NCBI RefSeq assembly: GCF_035975855.1
Contig: NZ_CP109055.1
Location: forward strand, 186,001-250,000
From: Streptomyces sp. NBC_01304
GTDB taxonomy: Bacteria > Actinomycetota > Actinomycetes > Streptomycetales > Streptomycetaceae
Length of the DNA stretch: 64,000 bases
Direction of reading: 5' to 3'
Part shown: positions 1 through 9,543 of the stretch, piece by piece
How the letters are laid out: each line of letters begins with the position of its first letter
Position numbering within the stretch: the stretch's first letter is position 1
Notes under the pieces: generated by a model
Told to the model about the DNA's origin: nothing
The model's input: only the letters and a program-made list of their open reading frames with translations
The model's database searches: none
Made by a program: the position numbers and the translations under genes

Positions 1-60
1 CCTGCTCCAACTCCACCCGCCAGCCTCCAAACGGTGACTGGCGGCGCCATCCCGTCTCCC

Positions 61-98
61 CACGCTGGTTGGAGGTGTCGTCACCTCCAACCAGCGTG
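61..98. terminator. 17-bp stem-loop, probable terminator
   Basis: A perfect inverted repeat with 17-bp arms (61-77 and 82-98) around a TCGT loop. It most likely ends a transcript entering from the left edge of the window. No U-tract follows, as is common for Streptomyces terminators. A weaker hairpin (CGCCAG/CTGGCG) lies just before it. Confidence 0.6.
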
Positions 99-275
99 AC
101 GGGCAACCCCACCAGGAGGGCATCCTCGCTCGCACCGCCCAGGGCGGCGAGTGCGAGGTCTGGGGACGGGACACCAAGCAGCAGAGGATGCCGCGGCGAG
201 CGCGCCACTCAGTGGAAACGGCAGATTGATGCTGCACCGCCCTCTGGCTGGCTAGACGCCTCACGAAGCTAAGAG

Positions 276-1502
276 TCAAGCCGCAGCAGCAAGTGGAGTG
301 GGGAACGCCATTTGTTCGTCGAACGGCTCGTGCTTCTGCAGGCAGTGGAAGAGCTGGCCGAGCAGGCGGTTGAAGAGGTTTCGGAGGGCCGACGCGTGCC
401 AGTCGCCGTGGTCGCGGCGTCGACGGTAGTGAGCCTTGGCGCCAGGGGAGCCGTTCGGGGCCGCGAAGGCCCAGAGGTAGCCAGCGTGGTTGAGGCGGTC
501 GTTCTTGATCCGGCGTCGGGTGATGCTGGACTTCTTGCCGGAGGCCCTGGTGATGGGTGAGGCACCCGCGTACGCCTTCAGCCCGCGGGCATCGGCGAAC
601 CGATTGTGGTCGTCGCCGATCTCGGCCAGCACCCGGGCGCCGAGCTGGACGCCGAGACCCGGGAAGCTCAAGATCACTTCAGCGTCCGGGTGCTGAGGGA
701 AAGCCTCCTCCACCGCCTTCGCCAGGTCATTGGCGGCCGTGCAGGCGGCGTCCAGTTGGCCCAGGAGAGCGAGCGTCTGCTTGCCGAGTGCGTCTTCGAC
801 CAGCGGCGGCTGGTGGGCCCAGTCAGCGCGGAGGGCCTCACGGAGTCGCTCGGCCTCGGCCTCGATGCCACGCTTGCGGCCGGCCCGCTTGAGTGCCGCA
901 CTGATCTGTGAGCGGCTCAACCGGGCAGCCCTGGCAGGAGTGGGGGCGACTTTGAGGAGTTCGCGGGCCTCTGGGCGGCAGAGGCCGTTGGTCCAGGTGG
1001 CGAAGGCGTCCAGGGCGGCGGGGTAGTACTCGCGGAGCAGTGAGCGAAGTTGGTTCGCCATCTGCTGGCGGTTCCACGTCGCGTCCTGCTGGGCGCGGGC
1101 CAGGACTGCGATGGCGCGGGCCAGGTCGCTGTCGTTGGGCAGAGGGCGGTGGGCGTGCATGTCGGTCCGCAGCACGTTGGCGAGGACGAGGGCGTCGCCT
1201 GGGTCGGACTTCTTGCGCGAGACGCTGTGCCGGTCGCGGTAGCGGGCCGCGGCCATCGGGTTGATCGCGAAGATCTGCCGCTTGCCCTGCCGCAGCACTG
1301 CGACCAGCAGGCCGCGGGAAGTCTCGATGGCGACCGGGATCGGTTCCTCTTCGGTGTCGCCGTACTCGGCGAGCAGGTCCACCAAGATCTTGTAGCCAGC
1401 GGCGTCATCAGTGATGTGCCGCTTGGCCAGTAACTCGCCGGTGTCGTTGACCAGGGCGACGTCATGTGTCCGTTCCGCCCAGTCGATTCCGCAGTAGATC
1501 AA
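276..1502 (-). CDS. IS110-family transposase
   Basis: A full-length 408-residue DEDD transposase/recombinase of the IS110 family, which moves DNA by an RNA-guided recombination mechanism. The N-terminal RuvC-like part carries GIDWAE (residues 5-10), VAIETSRG and KKSDPGDAL, supplying the expected acidic residues. The C-terminal Tnp20-type part has the FPGLG...GARVLAEIGD...AYAGASPITRASG signature that carries the catalytic serine. Nothing is missing, so it may be active. The element has no obvious inverted ends, as usual for this family. It lies next to ligA with a 0.7-kb gene-free stretch between them. Confidence 0.93.
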   Translation of the reverse strand: MIYCGIDWAERTHDVALVNDTGELLAKRHITDDAAGYKILVDLLAEYGDTEEEPIPVAIETSRGLLVAVLRQGKRQIFAINPMAAARYRDRHSVSRKKSDPGDALVLANVLRTDMHAHRPLPNDSDLARAIAVLARAQQDATWNRQQMANQLRSLLREYYPAALDAFATWTNGLCRPEARELLKVAPTPARAARLSRSQISAALKRAGRKRGIEAEAERLREALRADWAHQPPLVEDALGKQTLALLGQLDAACTAANDLAKAVEEAFPQHPDAEVILSFPGLGVQLGARVLAEIGDDHNRFADARGLKAYAGASPITRASGKKSSITRRRIKNDRLNHAGYLWAFAAPNGSPGAKAHYRRRRDHGDWHASALRNLFNRLLGQLFHCLQKHEPFDEQMAFPTPLAAAA

Positions 1503-2225
1503 GGTAGTTCCTTCCTCATGGTGCAGGTGTTTGCGCTGTTCACGAGCGCGTGTGGGCCACGCGGCGACCTAATTCCAGGACTCGGCCGCAACAGATCCGG
1601 TCCGACGCCTCACTAGCCGTGTTCGTGGCACCAGCGCACCGCGCGGGCCTCGGTCTATTGCGGGAGCTCAGACAGCTCAGGCATATCGAGAGGTCACCGT
1701 GCGATGGGCTCGCCCCACCAGCACCAACGAGTGATCAAGGTGGTAGGTGTTGACGCCCGAAGGTGCCGGGCGTTGCCTCTCTAGCCAGAGGCATCAAGGC
1801 CGGGGCGTCTTCGGGCATCCGCCCGGCGCCCACGGGCGCCAACATCCACGGGACGGGGTGGTGGCGGCCACGAAGACACCGGACGGCGCCGCTCTACAGC
1901 GAAGACGTTGATCGCCTGGTTCTCAATAGACGTCCGTACGGTGCCCACGCGGCAGCCACCACCACGAGCAACAGGGCCATCCGCACGGTCTAACCAGAGG
2001 CTTCACAAGCCGGGCTCGAAATGGGCGTGACGGTCCTCACTGCTCGAACACCCCCGGGACTCGACCTGACGTCCCGGGGCCGTTGCAAAGGAATTAGGGC
2101 GTCTCCTTTGGGCACCGGCGAGGCGAGTTCAACTGGGCCCATTTCATGGTGGGTTAGCGAAGATCAAGCGTTGTGTTCTCGCTCCGCGAGGCGCCTTGGC
2201 CGCAACGCCTGTCCTTATCTCCGGG
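1503..2225. other. Gene-free stretch between IS110 transposase and ligA
   Basis: No ORF here resembles a protein. The part next to the transposase start should contain the non-coding end of the IS110 element, where IS110-group elements encode their bridge RNA. Several short hairpins occur between about 1640 and 1830, but no boundary or fold can be assigned by eye. The rest carries the hairpin listed at 2052-2079. Confidence 0.4.
2052..2079 (-). terminator. Hairpin downstream of ligA
   Basis: Arms CCCCGGGAC and GTCCCGGGG (9 bp, perfect) flank a 10-nt loop about 150 nt past the ligA stop codon. It may end the ligA transcript. Confidence 0.4.
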
Positions 2226-4298
2226 TCAGGGCAGGAGATCGGCCACCAGGGTGGCGAAGTCGTCGGGGGTGGTGAGGGTGACGCCGAGGTCTTCGGCCTT
2301 GGCGCGCTTGGATCCCGCGCCTTCCCCCGCCACGACCAGCGAGGTGCGCTTGGAGACGCTGGAGGAGGACTTGCCGCCCGCCCGCTCGATGAGCTCGTTC
2401 ATCTGGTTACGGCTGAGGGACTCCAGTTGACCGGTCATGGCACCGGTGACGACTACGGTCATCCCGTCCAACGGGCCTGCCGTCGTGGCGGGTTCGTCCT
2501 GGCCTTCGCCGTCTGCGGCCGGTGGGGTGGCGCCGGGTTCGGTCATGTTCACCCCGGCGGAGACAAGTTTGTCGATGACGTCGGCGAGTTCGGTGAGCTC
2601 GGCGACGATCACTGGTGCCTTCTCCGAGCCGATGCCCTCGACCTGCTGCATGGCATCGGCGTCGGCGCCTCGGATCGCGTCCATGGTGGCGAAGTGGCGG
2701 GCGATGCGGCGGGACATGGACCGTCCGGTGCCGCGCACCCCGAGCGCGCACAGCACCCGGTTCAACGGCTGCGTTTTGGCCTGCTCGATCGCGGTGAGGA
2801 GGTTGTCGGTGCTGGTGGATCCCATCCGTTCCAGGGCGAGCAGCTGCTCGGCGGTCAGGGTGAACAGGTCGGCGATGTCAGAGACCAAGCCCCCCTCGAC
2901 GAGCTGGACCACGCGGGAGGCGCCCAGGCCTTCGATGTCGAGCTGGTCGCGGCCGGCGGCGTAGGTGAGGGCCGCGACGAGGTGGCAGTTGCGGCCGCGT
3001 TCACAGCGCCAGCGCTGCTCGCTGGTGTCGATGCCGGAGCCACACTGCGGGCAGGTCTCGGGGAAGGTGATCGGCTGCTCGTTGCCGGTGCGCAGGTGGG
3101 CGACGGGGGCTTCGATGCGCGGGATGATGTCGCCGGCCTTGTAGACCATGACCTGGTCGCCGAGGCGCAGGTCGCGTCGGGTGATGTCGGCGGGGTTGTG
3201 CAGGGTCGCGTAGCTGACGGTGGAGCCGTCGATTTCGACCGGCGCGAGTTCAGCGCGTGGGGCGATGACACCGGTGCGCCCGACGTTCCATTCGACGGCG
3301 ATCAGCGTGGTGATCTTTTCGACGGCGGGGAGTTTGTAGGCGATCGCCCAGCGCGGAGCGCGGCTGCCGAAGCCGGCTTCCTGCTGATCGGCGGCTAGGT
3401 CGGCTTTGATGACGATGCCGTCGATGCCGAACGGCAACGCGGCCCGCAAGCCGGCGATTTCCTCGATGCGGTTCTGCACTTCGGCCGGGGTGGGCACCGT
3501 GCGGCCGGGCACGTCGGTGGCGTCCGCGGTGTGCACCCCGAGCTCGCCGACCCGGTGCATCAGCTCGCTGTGCGGCGCGCTGCGTAGCCGTTCGGCCAGG
3601 GCATCAGGGGTGTCGGCGAGCGGGAGCATGCCGTAACCGAAGAAGGTCATCGCCACGGTGTAGGCGCGGTCTTTGGCGCGCAGGCTGCCGGCCGCGGCAC
3701 TGCGCGGGTTCGCGAACGGATCACCGCCGTGTTCGGTGCGCACGGTGTTGGCCTGCTCGAACTGGGCGGTGGTCATGAGGACTTCGCCGCGCACCTCCAA
3801 GGTGAGCGGCTCGGCAAGCTGCTGTGGCAGGCCTTCGATGATGCCGATGCCGTGCGAGACGTCCTCACCGGCGGTGCCATCGCCGCGGGTGATCAGCTGC
3901 GTGAGCCGGCCGTCGCGGTAGCGGGCCGCGATGGCGAGCCCGTCGAGTTTGGGCTCCACGCTCCACGCGGTCACGGGCCGGCCGATGCGGCGCTCCACGG
4001 AGGCGGTCCAGGAGGCGAACTGCTCGGCGGAGAACACGTTGTCCAGGGACAGCATCGCCACCGTGTGCGGCACATCGCCCACCGCGGCGCCGCCGGCGAC
4101 CTTCCCACTCGGCGATTCAGGAAGCACCTGTTCCGGATGGGCCTCCTCGTACACGGCGATCTCCCGCAGCAAACGGTCGTAGGCGTCGTCGTCCAAGGCG
4201 CTGTCGCCGCCCGCGTAGTACGCGGCCGCAGCCTTCACCGCATCCTCGACAGCCTGCCCGTACGCCGCGGCATCGGGAATCACCCGCATGTTCGTCAT
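2226..4298 (-). CDS. ligA: NAD-dependent DNA ligase, divergent LigA-type
   Basis: Seals nicks in duplex DNA using NAD+. The protein has 690 residues from the ATG at 4298; the frame is open 87 codons further upstream, but that extension shows no domain. Order: Ia domain with YY...D...YD (27-41), adenylation domain with the lysine motif KLDG at 117-120 and [12 protein letters not shown], an OB fold, a four-cysteine zinc finger (C416, C419, C432, C438), helix-hairpin-helix repeats, and a C-terminal BRCT domain (about 605-690). All catalytic elements are present. The N-terminal region departs from the usual housekeeping LigA and the gene sits among insertion sequences, so it may be a second, accessory ligase. 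That last point is inference. Confidence 0.93.
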   Translation of the reverse strand: MTNMRVIPDAAAYGQAVEDAVKAAAAYYAGGDSALDDDAYDRLLREIAVYEEAHPEQVLPESPSGKVAGGAAVGDVPHTVAMLSLDNVFSAEQFASWTASVERRIGRPVTAWSVEPKLDGLAIAARYRDGRLTQLITRGDGTAGEDVSHGIGIIEGLPQQLAEPLTLEVRGEVLMTTAQFEQANTVRTEHGGDPFANPRSAAAGSLRAKDRAYTVAMTFFGYGMLPLADTPDALAERLRSAPHSELMHRVGELGVHTADATDVPGRTVPTPAEVQNRIEEIAGLRAALPFGIDGIVIKADLAADQQEAGFGSRAPRWAIAYKLPAVEKITTLIAVEWNVGRTGVIAPRAELAPVEIDGSTVSYATLHNPADITRRDLRLGDQVMVYKAGDIIPRIEAPVAHLRTGNEQPITFPETCPQCGSGIDTSEQRWRCERGRNCHLVAALTYAAGRDQLDIEGLGASRVVQLVEGGLVSDIADLFTLTAEQLLALERMGSTSTDNLLTAIEQAKTQPLNRVLCALGVRGTGRSMSRRIARHFATMDAIRGADADAMQQVEGIGSEKAPVIVAELTELADVIDKLVSAGVNMTEPGATPPAADGEGQDEPATTAGPLDGMTVVVTGAMTGQLESLSRNQMNELIERAGGKSSSSVSKRTSLVVAGEGAGSKRAKAEDLGVTLTTPDDFATLVADLLP

Positions 4299-4622
4299 GA
4301 CGCTGATTGTGCCGCCCACCACTGACAACGGCCGCGAGGAGTGCGTGAAGCAGCGGCTGGTCAGCAGGCCGACAAGGCCCGTGCCCCCTGCTTCGGAAGT
4401 GGAGCCGCTACGCCCCCTCCCGGGCTGGAGAAACTGCGTTGGATGCCGAGCTCGACCGTCGTCTGAGCGGCGCACAGCTGCCTGGGTGTGTCCGGGTTGA
4501 TGTACGCGACAACACCGCGAGCACGCAGTCCGAGCACGGGGAGAATCGGTGAGGCCCACTACAGTGCGCCCATCGGCCTCAGCCCCTGTTACAGCCCTGG
4601 AGGCCGGGGCCCTTCTCCGAGA

Positions 4623-5087
4623 TCACGCCTGGTCGTAGAACGTTCCCGCGTCGGTGGCGTCCCCGAGGACCTGCTCGACGAACTCTGCGTGCTCCACCGA
4701 GGAGTAGCGAAGTCGGCGCCAGCGCGACAGGTGGTCTGGGTGGCCGGCCCACCGCGAGGCGGTGTCGACGAGGCGGTTCCAGTCGGTGGCGATGCTCTGG
4801 CGCAGCATCTGGACGAGTCCGGGCTCCTGGATGCGTCGCTCACGGACCGTCACCTCCCAAGTGACCAGGTCGTCGTCGAGGTCACGGCAGTAGGTATCGA
4901 TCACCTGCGCCAGGTGTGCGGCGGTCCAGTGCGCATCGGTGCCCTCAATCTGGTTCTCGGCGAGCTCGCCGAACCGTGCGGCCAGGAACGCCTGCAGCGG
5001 ACGGACGTCCGCGCCACGCAGGTCGTCGGAGAACTCCAGAACGGCGGCCTGCTTGCCGACGGCGTCTTCGGGGTCGAGGTGGCTCAC
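4623..5087 (-). CDS. Hypothetical protein, 154 aa
   Basis: I do not recognise this family. The GTG at 5087 is preferred because GGAGGG lies just upstream at normal spacing, whereas the ATG at 5153 has no good ribosome site. The product is soluble, acidic and mostly helical. It is rich in tryptophan and histidine near residues 60-130, has no signal peptide or membrane segment, and shows one DLDDD stretch. It stands alone, divergent from the VOC gene at 5337. Confidence 0.6.
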   Translation of the reverse strand: MSHLDPEDAVGKQAAVLEFSDDLRGADVRPLQAFLAARFGELAENQIEGTDAHWTAAHLAQVIDTYCRDLDDDLVTWEVTVRERRIQEPGLVQMLRQSIATDWNRLVDTASRWAGHPDHLSRWRRLRYSSVEHAEFVEQVLGDATDAGTFYDQA

Positions 5088-5336
5088 GTGGCGGTTTCCC
5101 TCCCTCAGGACGGACCCGGCGTCCGCCCGGCCGTCCTGCCCTGTCTGTCGCATCGGATAACGAAGCTAGTCGACGCGATGGGGGCAAGCAGCCCGAACGT
5201 CCGGAACATCCCTCCGTCCGGCGACTGCCAGCGCAACGCGCCCGAGGGCGTGTTGCGAAAGTGTGTGCGGCGGCGGATGTGCCGTAGTACTCCTGAGGGG
5301 ACGTAGAGACACGTTTGTTCTCACTTGGAGTCGTCC

Positions 5337-5684
5337 ATGACCGTTCGCCGTGTCGTGCCCAACATCCAGTCGGAGGCCGCGCAGGAAAGCCGGGAGTTCT
5401 ATGGCCTGCTGGGCTTCGAGGAGGTCATGAACCACGGCTGGATCATGACGCTCGCCTCTCCGTCCACCCCGGCAGCGCAGATCAGCGTCATGACCAGTGA
5501 CAAGACCGCGCCTGTCACCCCCGATATGAGCGTCGAAGTGGACGACGTGGATGCGGCCTATGCGGTGATGCGGGAGAGCGGTGCGGAGATCGTGCACCCC
5601 TTGCAGGATGAGGAGTGGGGCGTGCGGCGGTTCTTCGTCCGCGACCCCAGCGGACGGGTGGTCAACGTGCTGGGCCACCGCTGA
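5337..5684 (+). CDS. VOC (glyoxalase/bleomycin-resistance) family protein
   Basis: A 115-residue single-unit vicinal oxygen chelate protein: N-terminal VVPNIQSE...SREFYGLLGFEEV, middle beta strands SVEVDDVDAAYAVMRESGAEIV, and the C-terminal FFVRDPSGRVVNVLGH motif. Members are metal-dependent lyases, dioxygenases or drug-binding proteins; the substrate cannot be read from the sequence. The ATG at 5337 follows TTGGAG at good spacing. It forms no operon with the next gene, whose start lies 115 bp downstream. Confidence 0.85.
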   Translation: MTVRRVVPNIQSEAAQESREFYGLLGFEEVMNHGWIMTLASPSTPAAQISVMTSDKTAPVTPDMSVEVDDVDAAYAVMRESGAEIVHPLQDEEWGVRRFFVRDPSGRVVNVLGHR

Positions 5685-5798
5685 CGACCTCTCCCGCACC
5701 CCTGGTGAACCTCACGGCCTGACTGAGGACCGAGCTCCCGAGGAACTCCCTCTACTGGTTACATTTGCACCTTCAGATGGGCCGCCCATCGATAGCGT

Positions 5799-6431
5799 GT
5801 GGTCGTGACGGAGCATTCGTATGACGCTGCTGACATCACGGTGCTGGATTTCGATGCCGTCGTGCGCAAACGACCGGGCATGTACTTCGGAGTGGGGCTC
5901 GGAAATCCGACGCTCCCAACCCACTTGATCTGCGCGGTGGGGCGCCATGTGCTTCATCCAGCGACAAGCGTTGCCGGGGAACACACACTGCATGGTCTCC
6001 TCGAGATCACCAGCGACAGCAGCTTCACAATATCCATCGACCAGGCTCACACCTGGGAAGCCTCCGGGGCCCCCGTTCCCGGTTACTTCGGCTCCCTCCT
6101 CGGCCCCGAGTGGTGGCTATTGGCAGCAGCTGCCGCGGTGTCCCGACAGACATCCGTGGAGATGTGGCACGCCGGGCGCGGATTGCGTCAAGTCCACACC
6201 GGCATCCGGCCTCTCACCGCTCCCCAAGAGTTCCATCCACCACAAGGCAGCGGCACGAGCGTGAGCTTCGCCTTCGACCCGGCATACGTCGGTCCCTATT
6301 TCGTACTCCCCGTGGACCTCGAGAGCCTCGACCTGCACGGTCCGGACTGCTCGCAACCGGCAGGCTCAGGCCATGTTCTGATCAGAGATGTCCGCTGCGG
6401 GCAAGCAGCGCGAGAGGTCTTGCACCACTGA
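5799..6431 (+). CDS. GyrB N-terminal-like protein lacking ATPase residues
   Basis: A 210-residue protein that opens like the GHKL ATPase of DNA gyrase B (VVRKRPGMYFG, residues 21-31) and ends with a strand resembling the later GyrB ATPase fold (GSGTSVSFAFDPAYV). The catalytic boxes are gone: the GyrB N-box Glu and Asn align to Ala and His in THLICAVGRHVLH, and the DxGxG box is replaced by DQAHTWEA. There is no transducer, TOPRIM or DNA-binding domain. It therefore cannot be a normal gyrase subunit and may bind or decoy one. GTG starts at 5799 and 5805 are both possible. Confidence 0.65.
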   Translation: MVVTEHSYDAADITVLDFDAVVRKRPGMYFGVGLGNPTLPTHLICAVGRHVLHPATSVAGEHTLHGLLEITSDSSFTISIDQAHTWEASGAPVPGYFGSLLGPEWWLLAAAAAVSRQTSVEMWHAGRGLRQVHTGIRPLTAPQEFHPPQGSGTSVSFAFDPAYVGPYFVLPVDLESLDLHGPDCSQPAGSGHVLIRDVRCGQAAREVLHH

Positions 6432-6587
6432 CCATCGGTGCCAGATCAGGAACGTCCCTCGAGGCGAACCACACCCAACCCGATTCGCCCAGTCACCTAC
6501 TCACGCGACCACCCCCGCCCCAGGGCCCCGGCGTATCCCGGTTGTCGGGTTCGCGGGGATCATGTGATGCCGTGGAGCGCGCTCCCG

Positions 6588-7472
6588 TCAGGTGTTCGGC
6601 AGGAGACGCAGGGTGAGGCCCAGTCGGCTGGGCCGTTCGGCCGTACTCTCCAGCGGGGAGTTGATGCGTGCGGTCTCCACGCACAGGAAGTGGCGGTAGT
6701 CCTCGTCCGTGAGGTCGACCATGGAGGCGGACAGTTCTGCGCCGGGATTCCAGACGACGACGTCGCTCGCCTCGTGGTGCGTGATCTCAAGGGTCTGGCC
6801 GCGGGCCTGGTCCGCGAGGACGCTGAGCCTCTCGGGATGTGTGTAGACCCGCTCAATGTGATCCTCGGGCGTCACCGCGCCGGCGGCATCGGCCCGGTCC
6901 GTCGCAAGAAGGTTGTCGCGAAACTGCGTACCGAGACCGGAGACCTCCGCCTGGCCGAGGGCGCCGATCGACAGGTAGGTGTGCAGGGCAGCTGTGCTGG
7001 TGTAGTCACCGTGCGCCTCGACCGCAATGTCGCACGCCGCGCCGAGCGTGATTCGAGTGCGCAGCGTGAACTCGTGCGGCCACATACGACGCGTCGATTC
7101 CGAGCTCTTGAGCTCCAGCGTCAGGCCGACCTTGTCCTCGATGTCGTCGTGCGCCGTGAGATCCCAATCAAGGAGGCGGGCGAACCCGTGCGACGGCTTT
7201 GCGACCGTGCCGAACCACGGCCAGCACAGGGGCACACCGCCCCGCACGGGCGTCCCCGCCCGCCACGTGTTCAGCTCGCCCAGCCACAAGAGCGGTTCGG
7301 ATCCCGTCGGTTGCCAGGCAACCAGCTGGCCGCCCTGGAGGCTGACCGCGCCCCTGACGCACGGGTGGTCGACGACCACGATCGAGAGGTCACCGAGCCG
7401 GCGGCGGGTCAGCGATGCCGACAACCGTTCGATGACAGGCAGGGCAAGGACAGTAGAGAACGCATCGTTCAT
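6588..7472 (-). CDS. D-hexose-6-phosphate mutarotase (aldose 1-epimerase-like)
   Basis: A 294-residue galactose-mutarotase-like protein predicted to interconvert alpha and beta anomers of hexose 6-phosphates in the cytoplasm. Diagnostic segments are RGGVPLCWPWFG, HGFARLLDWDL with the conserved His, and a late VVVWNPGAE...YRHFLCVETA segment carrying the general-base glutamate region. The ATG at 7472 begins MNDAFSTV, a usual start for the family, although the ribosome site is weak; the frame is open another 74 codons. A strong palindrome sits beyond its 5' side at 7755. Confidence 0.85.
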   Translation of the reverse strand: MNDAFSTVLALPVIERLSASLTRRRLGDLSIVVVDHPCVRGAVSLQGGQLVAWQPTGSEPLLWLGELNTWRAGTPVRGGVPLCWPWFGTVAKPSHGFARLLDWDLTAHDDIEDKVGLTLELKSSESTRRMWPHEFTLRTRITLGAACDIAVEAHGDYTSTAALHTYLSIGALGQAEVSGLGTQFRDNLLATDRADAAGAVTPEDHIERVYTHPERLSVLADQARGQTLEITHHEASDVVVWNPGAELSASMVDLTDEDYRHFLCVETARINSPLESTAERPSRLGLTLRLLPNT

Positions 7473-7754
7473 GTGACGACTCTTCAGAATCACGACAAAA
7501 GATGCAAGTCGCGCCATCACGAGGAGTCTCAGCTCGAGATCACACCCCGGCCGCCGCCCTTCGCCACCGCCCTGCAGCCCTGGGCCCCAGCACGACACGA
7601 CACCGTCCACTGGCCCACGACGCCCGACGCCCGTCGCCCCTGCCGGATGCTCCAGGCGCCGATCGGAGACACCCCCGGGAGAGAAGCGGCCCATGACACC
7701 CTCGCCCGCTACGAGTTACCTCGGGTGGGGCTCGTCCTGATAATCCGCTGACCA

Positions 7755-7798
7755 CCCCCGCGGGTGGGCTCCGGCATGCCGGAGCCCACCCGCGGGGG
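7755..7798. terminator. Perfect 44-bp palindrome, probable terminator
   Basis: Left arm CCCCCGCGGGTGGGCTCCGG plus CA, with an exact reverse complement directly after it: 22-bp arms and no loop. It lies between the mutarotase start and the lipoprotein stop, on the downstream side of the minus-strand lipoprotein gene. It could end that transcript and insulate the mutarotase promoter. Confidence 0.6.
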
Positions 7799-8019
7799 CG
7801 CCACACAACGTACGCCCCCGAAACCCCTTGGGCAGAACGCTCTCTACGTCATCCACAGTTCTTGAAAATTACTCGTGCCACGACGAGGGGCCGGGCCGGC
7901 GATGCCGGAACCCGCGCGGCAGGGGCAGGGCGGCCACGCAGGCGCGAAGGGGGGGCCTTCGCCGCTGGTGACCGGGGCTGCCGCCTGGGACAAGGTGGCC
8001 TGGAAGTCCAGGGCCTCGG

Positions 8020-8727
8020 CTACCAGTTGAGCGCGGCGGACTCGGTCTGCTGCCAGTAGGTGACCTTGGCCGTGTTGTCGCTGTACCACTTCACCGACGC
8101 CGGCAGCTCAAGGGTGACCCAGGGGCCCTCGACAACGGGCTCATCGCCCTCGCTGGCGTAACCCATGCCGATGGCCACCGAGGACGGGTCGAAGCCCTTG
8201 CCGTTCTCCTCGCTGATGTCCCCGGTGGAGATCCCGGCGTAGGCCGACTTGCCGGGCTTGAGCACGACCGTGGACTTCGGCAGGGTCTTCTCCTCGACCA
8301 TCGCCGCGGGATGGTCGTCGAAGGACGCCTCGGCGATCCAGGCCCAGCAGGCCTCGTCGCTGACGTTCTTGGCGGTGACGAGCAGCAGCGGAACCGTGCC
8401 GTTGGGGTTCTTCTCCGCGATGCTCATCTGCAGGCTGTCGCTGTTGCACTGCGGGACGTCGGTGCCGGGACCGTCGGCGTCGGCGCCACCGGCGCCGTTC
8501 CCGCCACTGGAGTTGCCGCCGCTGTTCCCGCCCTCGCTGGGCTTGGCGTCGCCGCTCGGCTTGGCGTCGCCCGTGGGCTTGGCGGAAGCGGTCGCGGACG
8601 GCGTGTCGGCAGGGGTGCCGGACGCGTCGCTGTCGCCGCTCGGGTCGCAGGCGGTGGACGTCAGGATCGTGGCGACGGCCGCCGCGCCGAGAGCGTACGA
8701 CTTCCAGGTCTTGCGAGCTGAATGCAT
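8020..8727 (-). CDS. Secreted lipoprotein, DUF4232-like
   Basis: A 235-residue lipoprotein: basic N-terminus, hydrophobic segment AAAVATILTSTAC (lipobox TSTAC, Cys27), then a low-complexity Ser/Pro/Gly/Asp linker with short KPSGDA-type repeats up to about residue 90. A folded beta-rich domain follows, from the CNSD segment to the end, with two cysteines and several tryptophans. This domain resembles DUF4232 of actinobacterial surface proteins, of unknown role. The ATG at 8727 has GGGGGAAG upstream. It is anchored to the outer face of the membrane. Confidence 0.75.
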   Translation of the reverse strand: MHSARKTWKSYALGAAAVATILTSTACDPSGDSDASGTPADTPSATASAKPTGDAKPSGDAKPSEGGNSGGNSSGGNGAGGADADGPGTDVPQCNSDSLQMSIAEKNPNGTVPLLLVTAKNVSDEACWAWIAEASFDDHPAAMVEEKTLPKSTVVLKPGKSAYAGISTGDISEENGKGFDPSSVAIGMGYASEGDEPVVEGPWVTLELPASVKWYSDNTAKVTYWQQTESAALNW

Positions 8728-8880
8728 GGTCTTCCCCCGTGGGACATTTCTTGGTCGGCGCGTACTGAACTGCCACACAGAGCGTGCACAGTCAGGTGGC
8801 CCAACTCGCGTGTGCCCCGCGACCGTTACGGATCACGTACACGGAAGTTGCCCTACCGTTCCGTCGCCTCAGGGCTCACC

Positions 8881-8901
8881 CTGAGACCGTGTTTGAGATC
8901 T
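8881..8901 (+). repeat. Left inverted repeat of IS5-type element
   Basis: Contains GAGACCGTGTTTGAGATCT. It pairs with 10396-10416 with one mismatch in 21 bases. Confidence 0.75.
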
Positions 8902-8969
8902 GGCCAGCCCAGGTTGTGTTGACGCGTTTGCTGTGCTCACTGTCGGCAGATGCCTCGGCAGGTCACCAG

Positions 8970-9473
8970 TCAGCTGAAGCCAAGTTCGGTGAAGGCACAA
9001 CCCCCGCGTTCGGCATAGGGCAATGCCTGCCGGGACACGAGCTTCGGAGTCTGCCGGACGTACTGATGGAAGCCCGAGGCCCGGAACTTCAAGTCAAACG
9101 CGTGGCCTTCGATGTGCCAGAGCGGACAGTGTGCAAAGTTCGGGCGGGCATCATTCGGCACTAGCCGGTGCACCCTGTCGACCTCCAAGTCCAGGGCGAA
9201 ACCCTTGAAGTCGAGGTCGCCCTCAAGGTCGAAGACATCGTCGAAAACGAGTGTCGCCGGAGAGACCCAGAATGAAAAGTGTGTTGCGGGCGGGACCGGG
9301 TGGACCCAGCGGACGATGTAGTCGAGGTCGAGGAGGAGACGCGGCAGGATGCCATGCGTCAGCTGGACGGACAAGCCGTGGACGGTGGCGTCATGCCACC
9401 CCATGTTTTCGAAATCCGCGTCGCTCCAGGTGCTCTTGGAGAGACCTGAATCCTCGTGGCTACCGTTGCCCAT
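8970..9473 (-). CDS. Immunity-like protein with WHDA motif
   Basis: A 167-residue soluble protein with NMGWHDATVHGLSV near the N-terminus, then LLLDLDYIVRW and FSFWVSPATLVFDDV. This pattern occurs in widespread small proteins often annotated as YxiG-like or polymorphic-toxin immunity proteins; the assignment is from memory of the pattern and is tentative. The ATG at 9473 and a TTG at 9485 are both possible, and GAGGTG precedes the TTG. It lies between a broken IS5 transposase and the left IS end with no toxin gene beside it, so it is an orphan. Confidence 0.55.
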   Translation of the reverse strand: MGNGSHEDSGLSKSTWSDADFENMGWHDATVHGLSVQLTHGILPRLLLDLDYIVRWVHPVPPATHFSFWVSPATLVFDDVFDLEGDLDFKGFALDLEVDRVHRLVPNDARPNFAHCPLWHIEGHAFDLKFRASGFHQYVRQTPKLVSRQALPYAERGGCAFTELGFS

Positions 9474-9543
9474 GTCCGAATCCAACCAGACACCTCAACG
9501 GAAGCAGTCGCAGGCCAGGCGCGGACGAGAGGGGACGGGGTCC

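Noticed and set aside
2196..3398. 400-codon plus-strand frame opposite ligA
   Set aside because: Antisense shadow rich in Gly/Asp/Val; the minus strand encodes a complete ligase.
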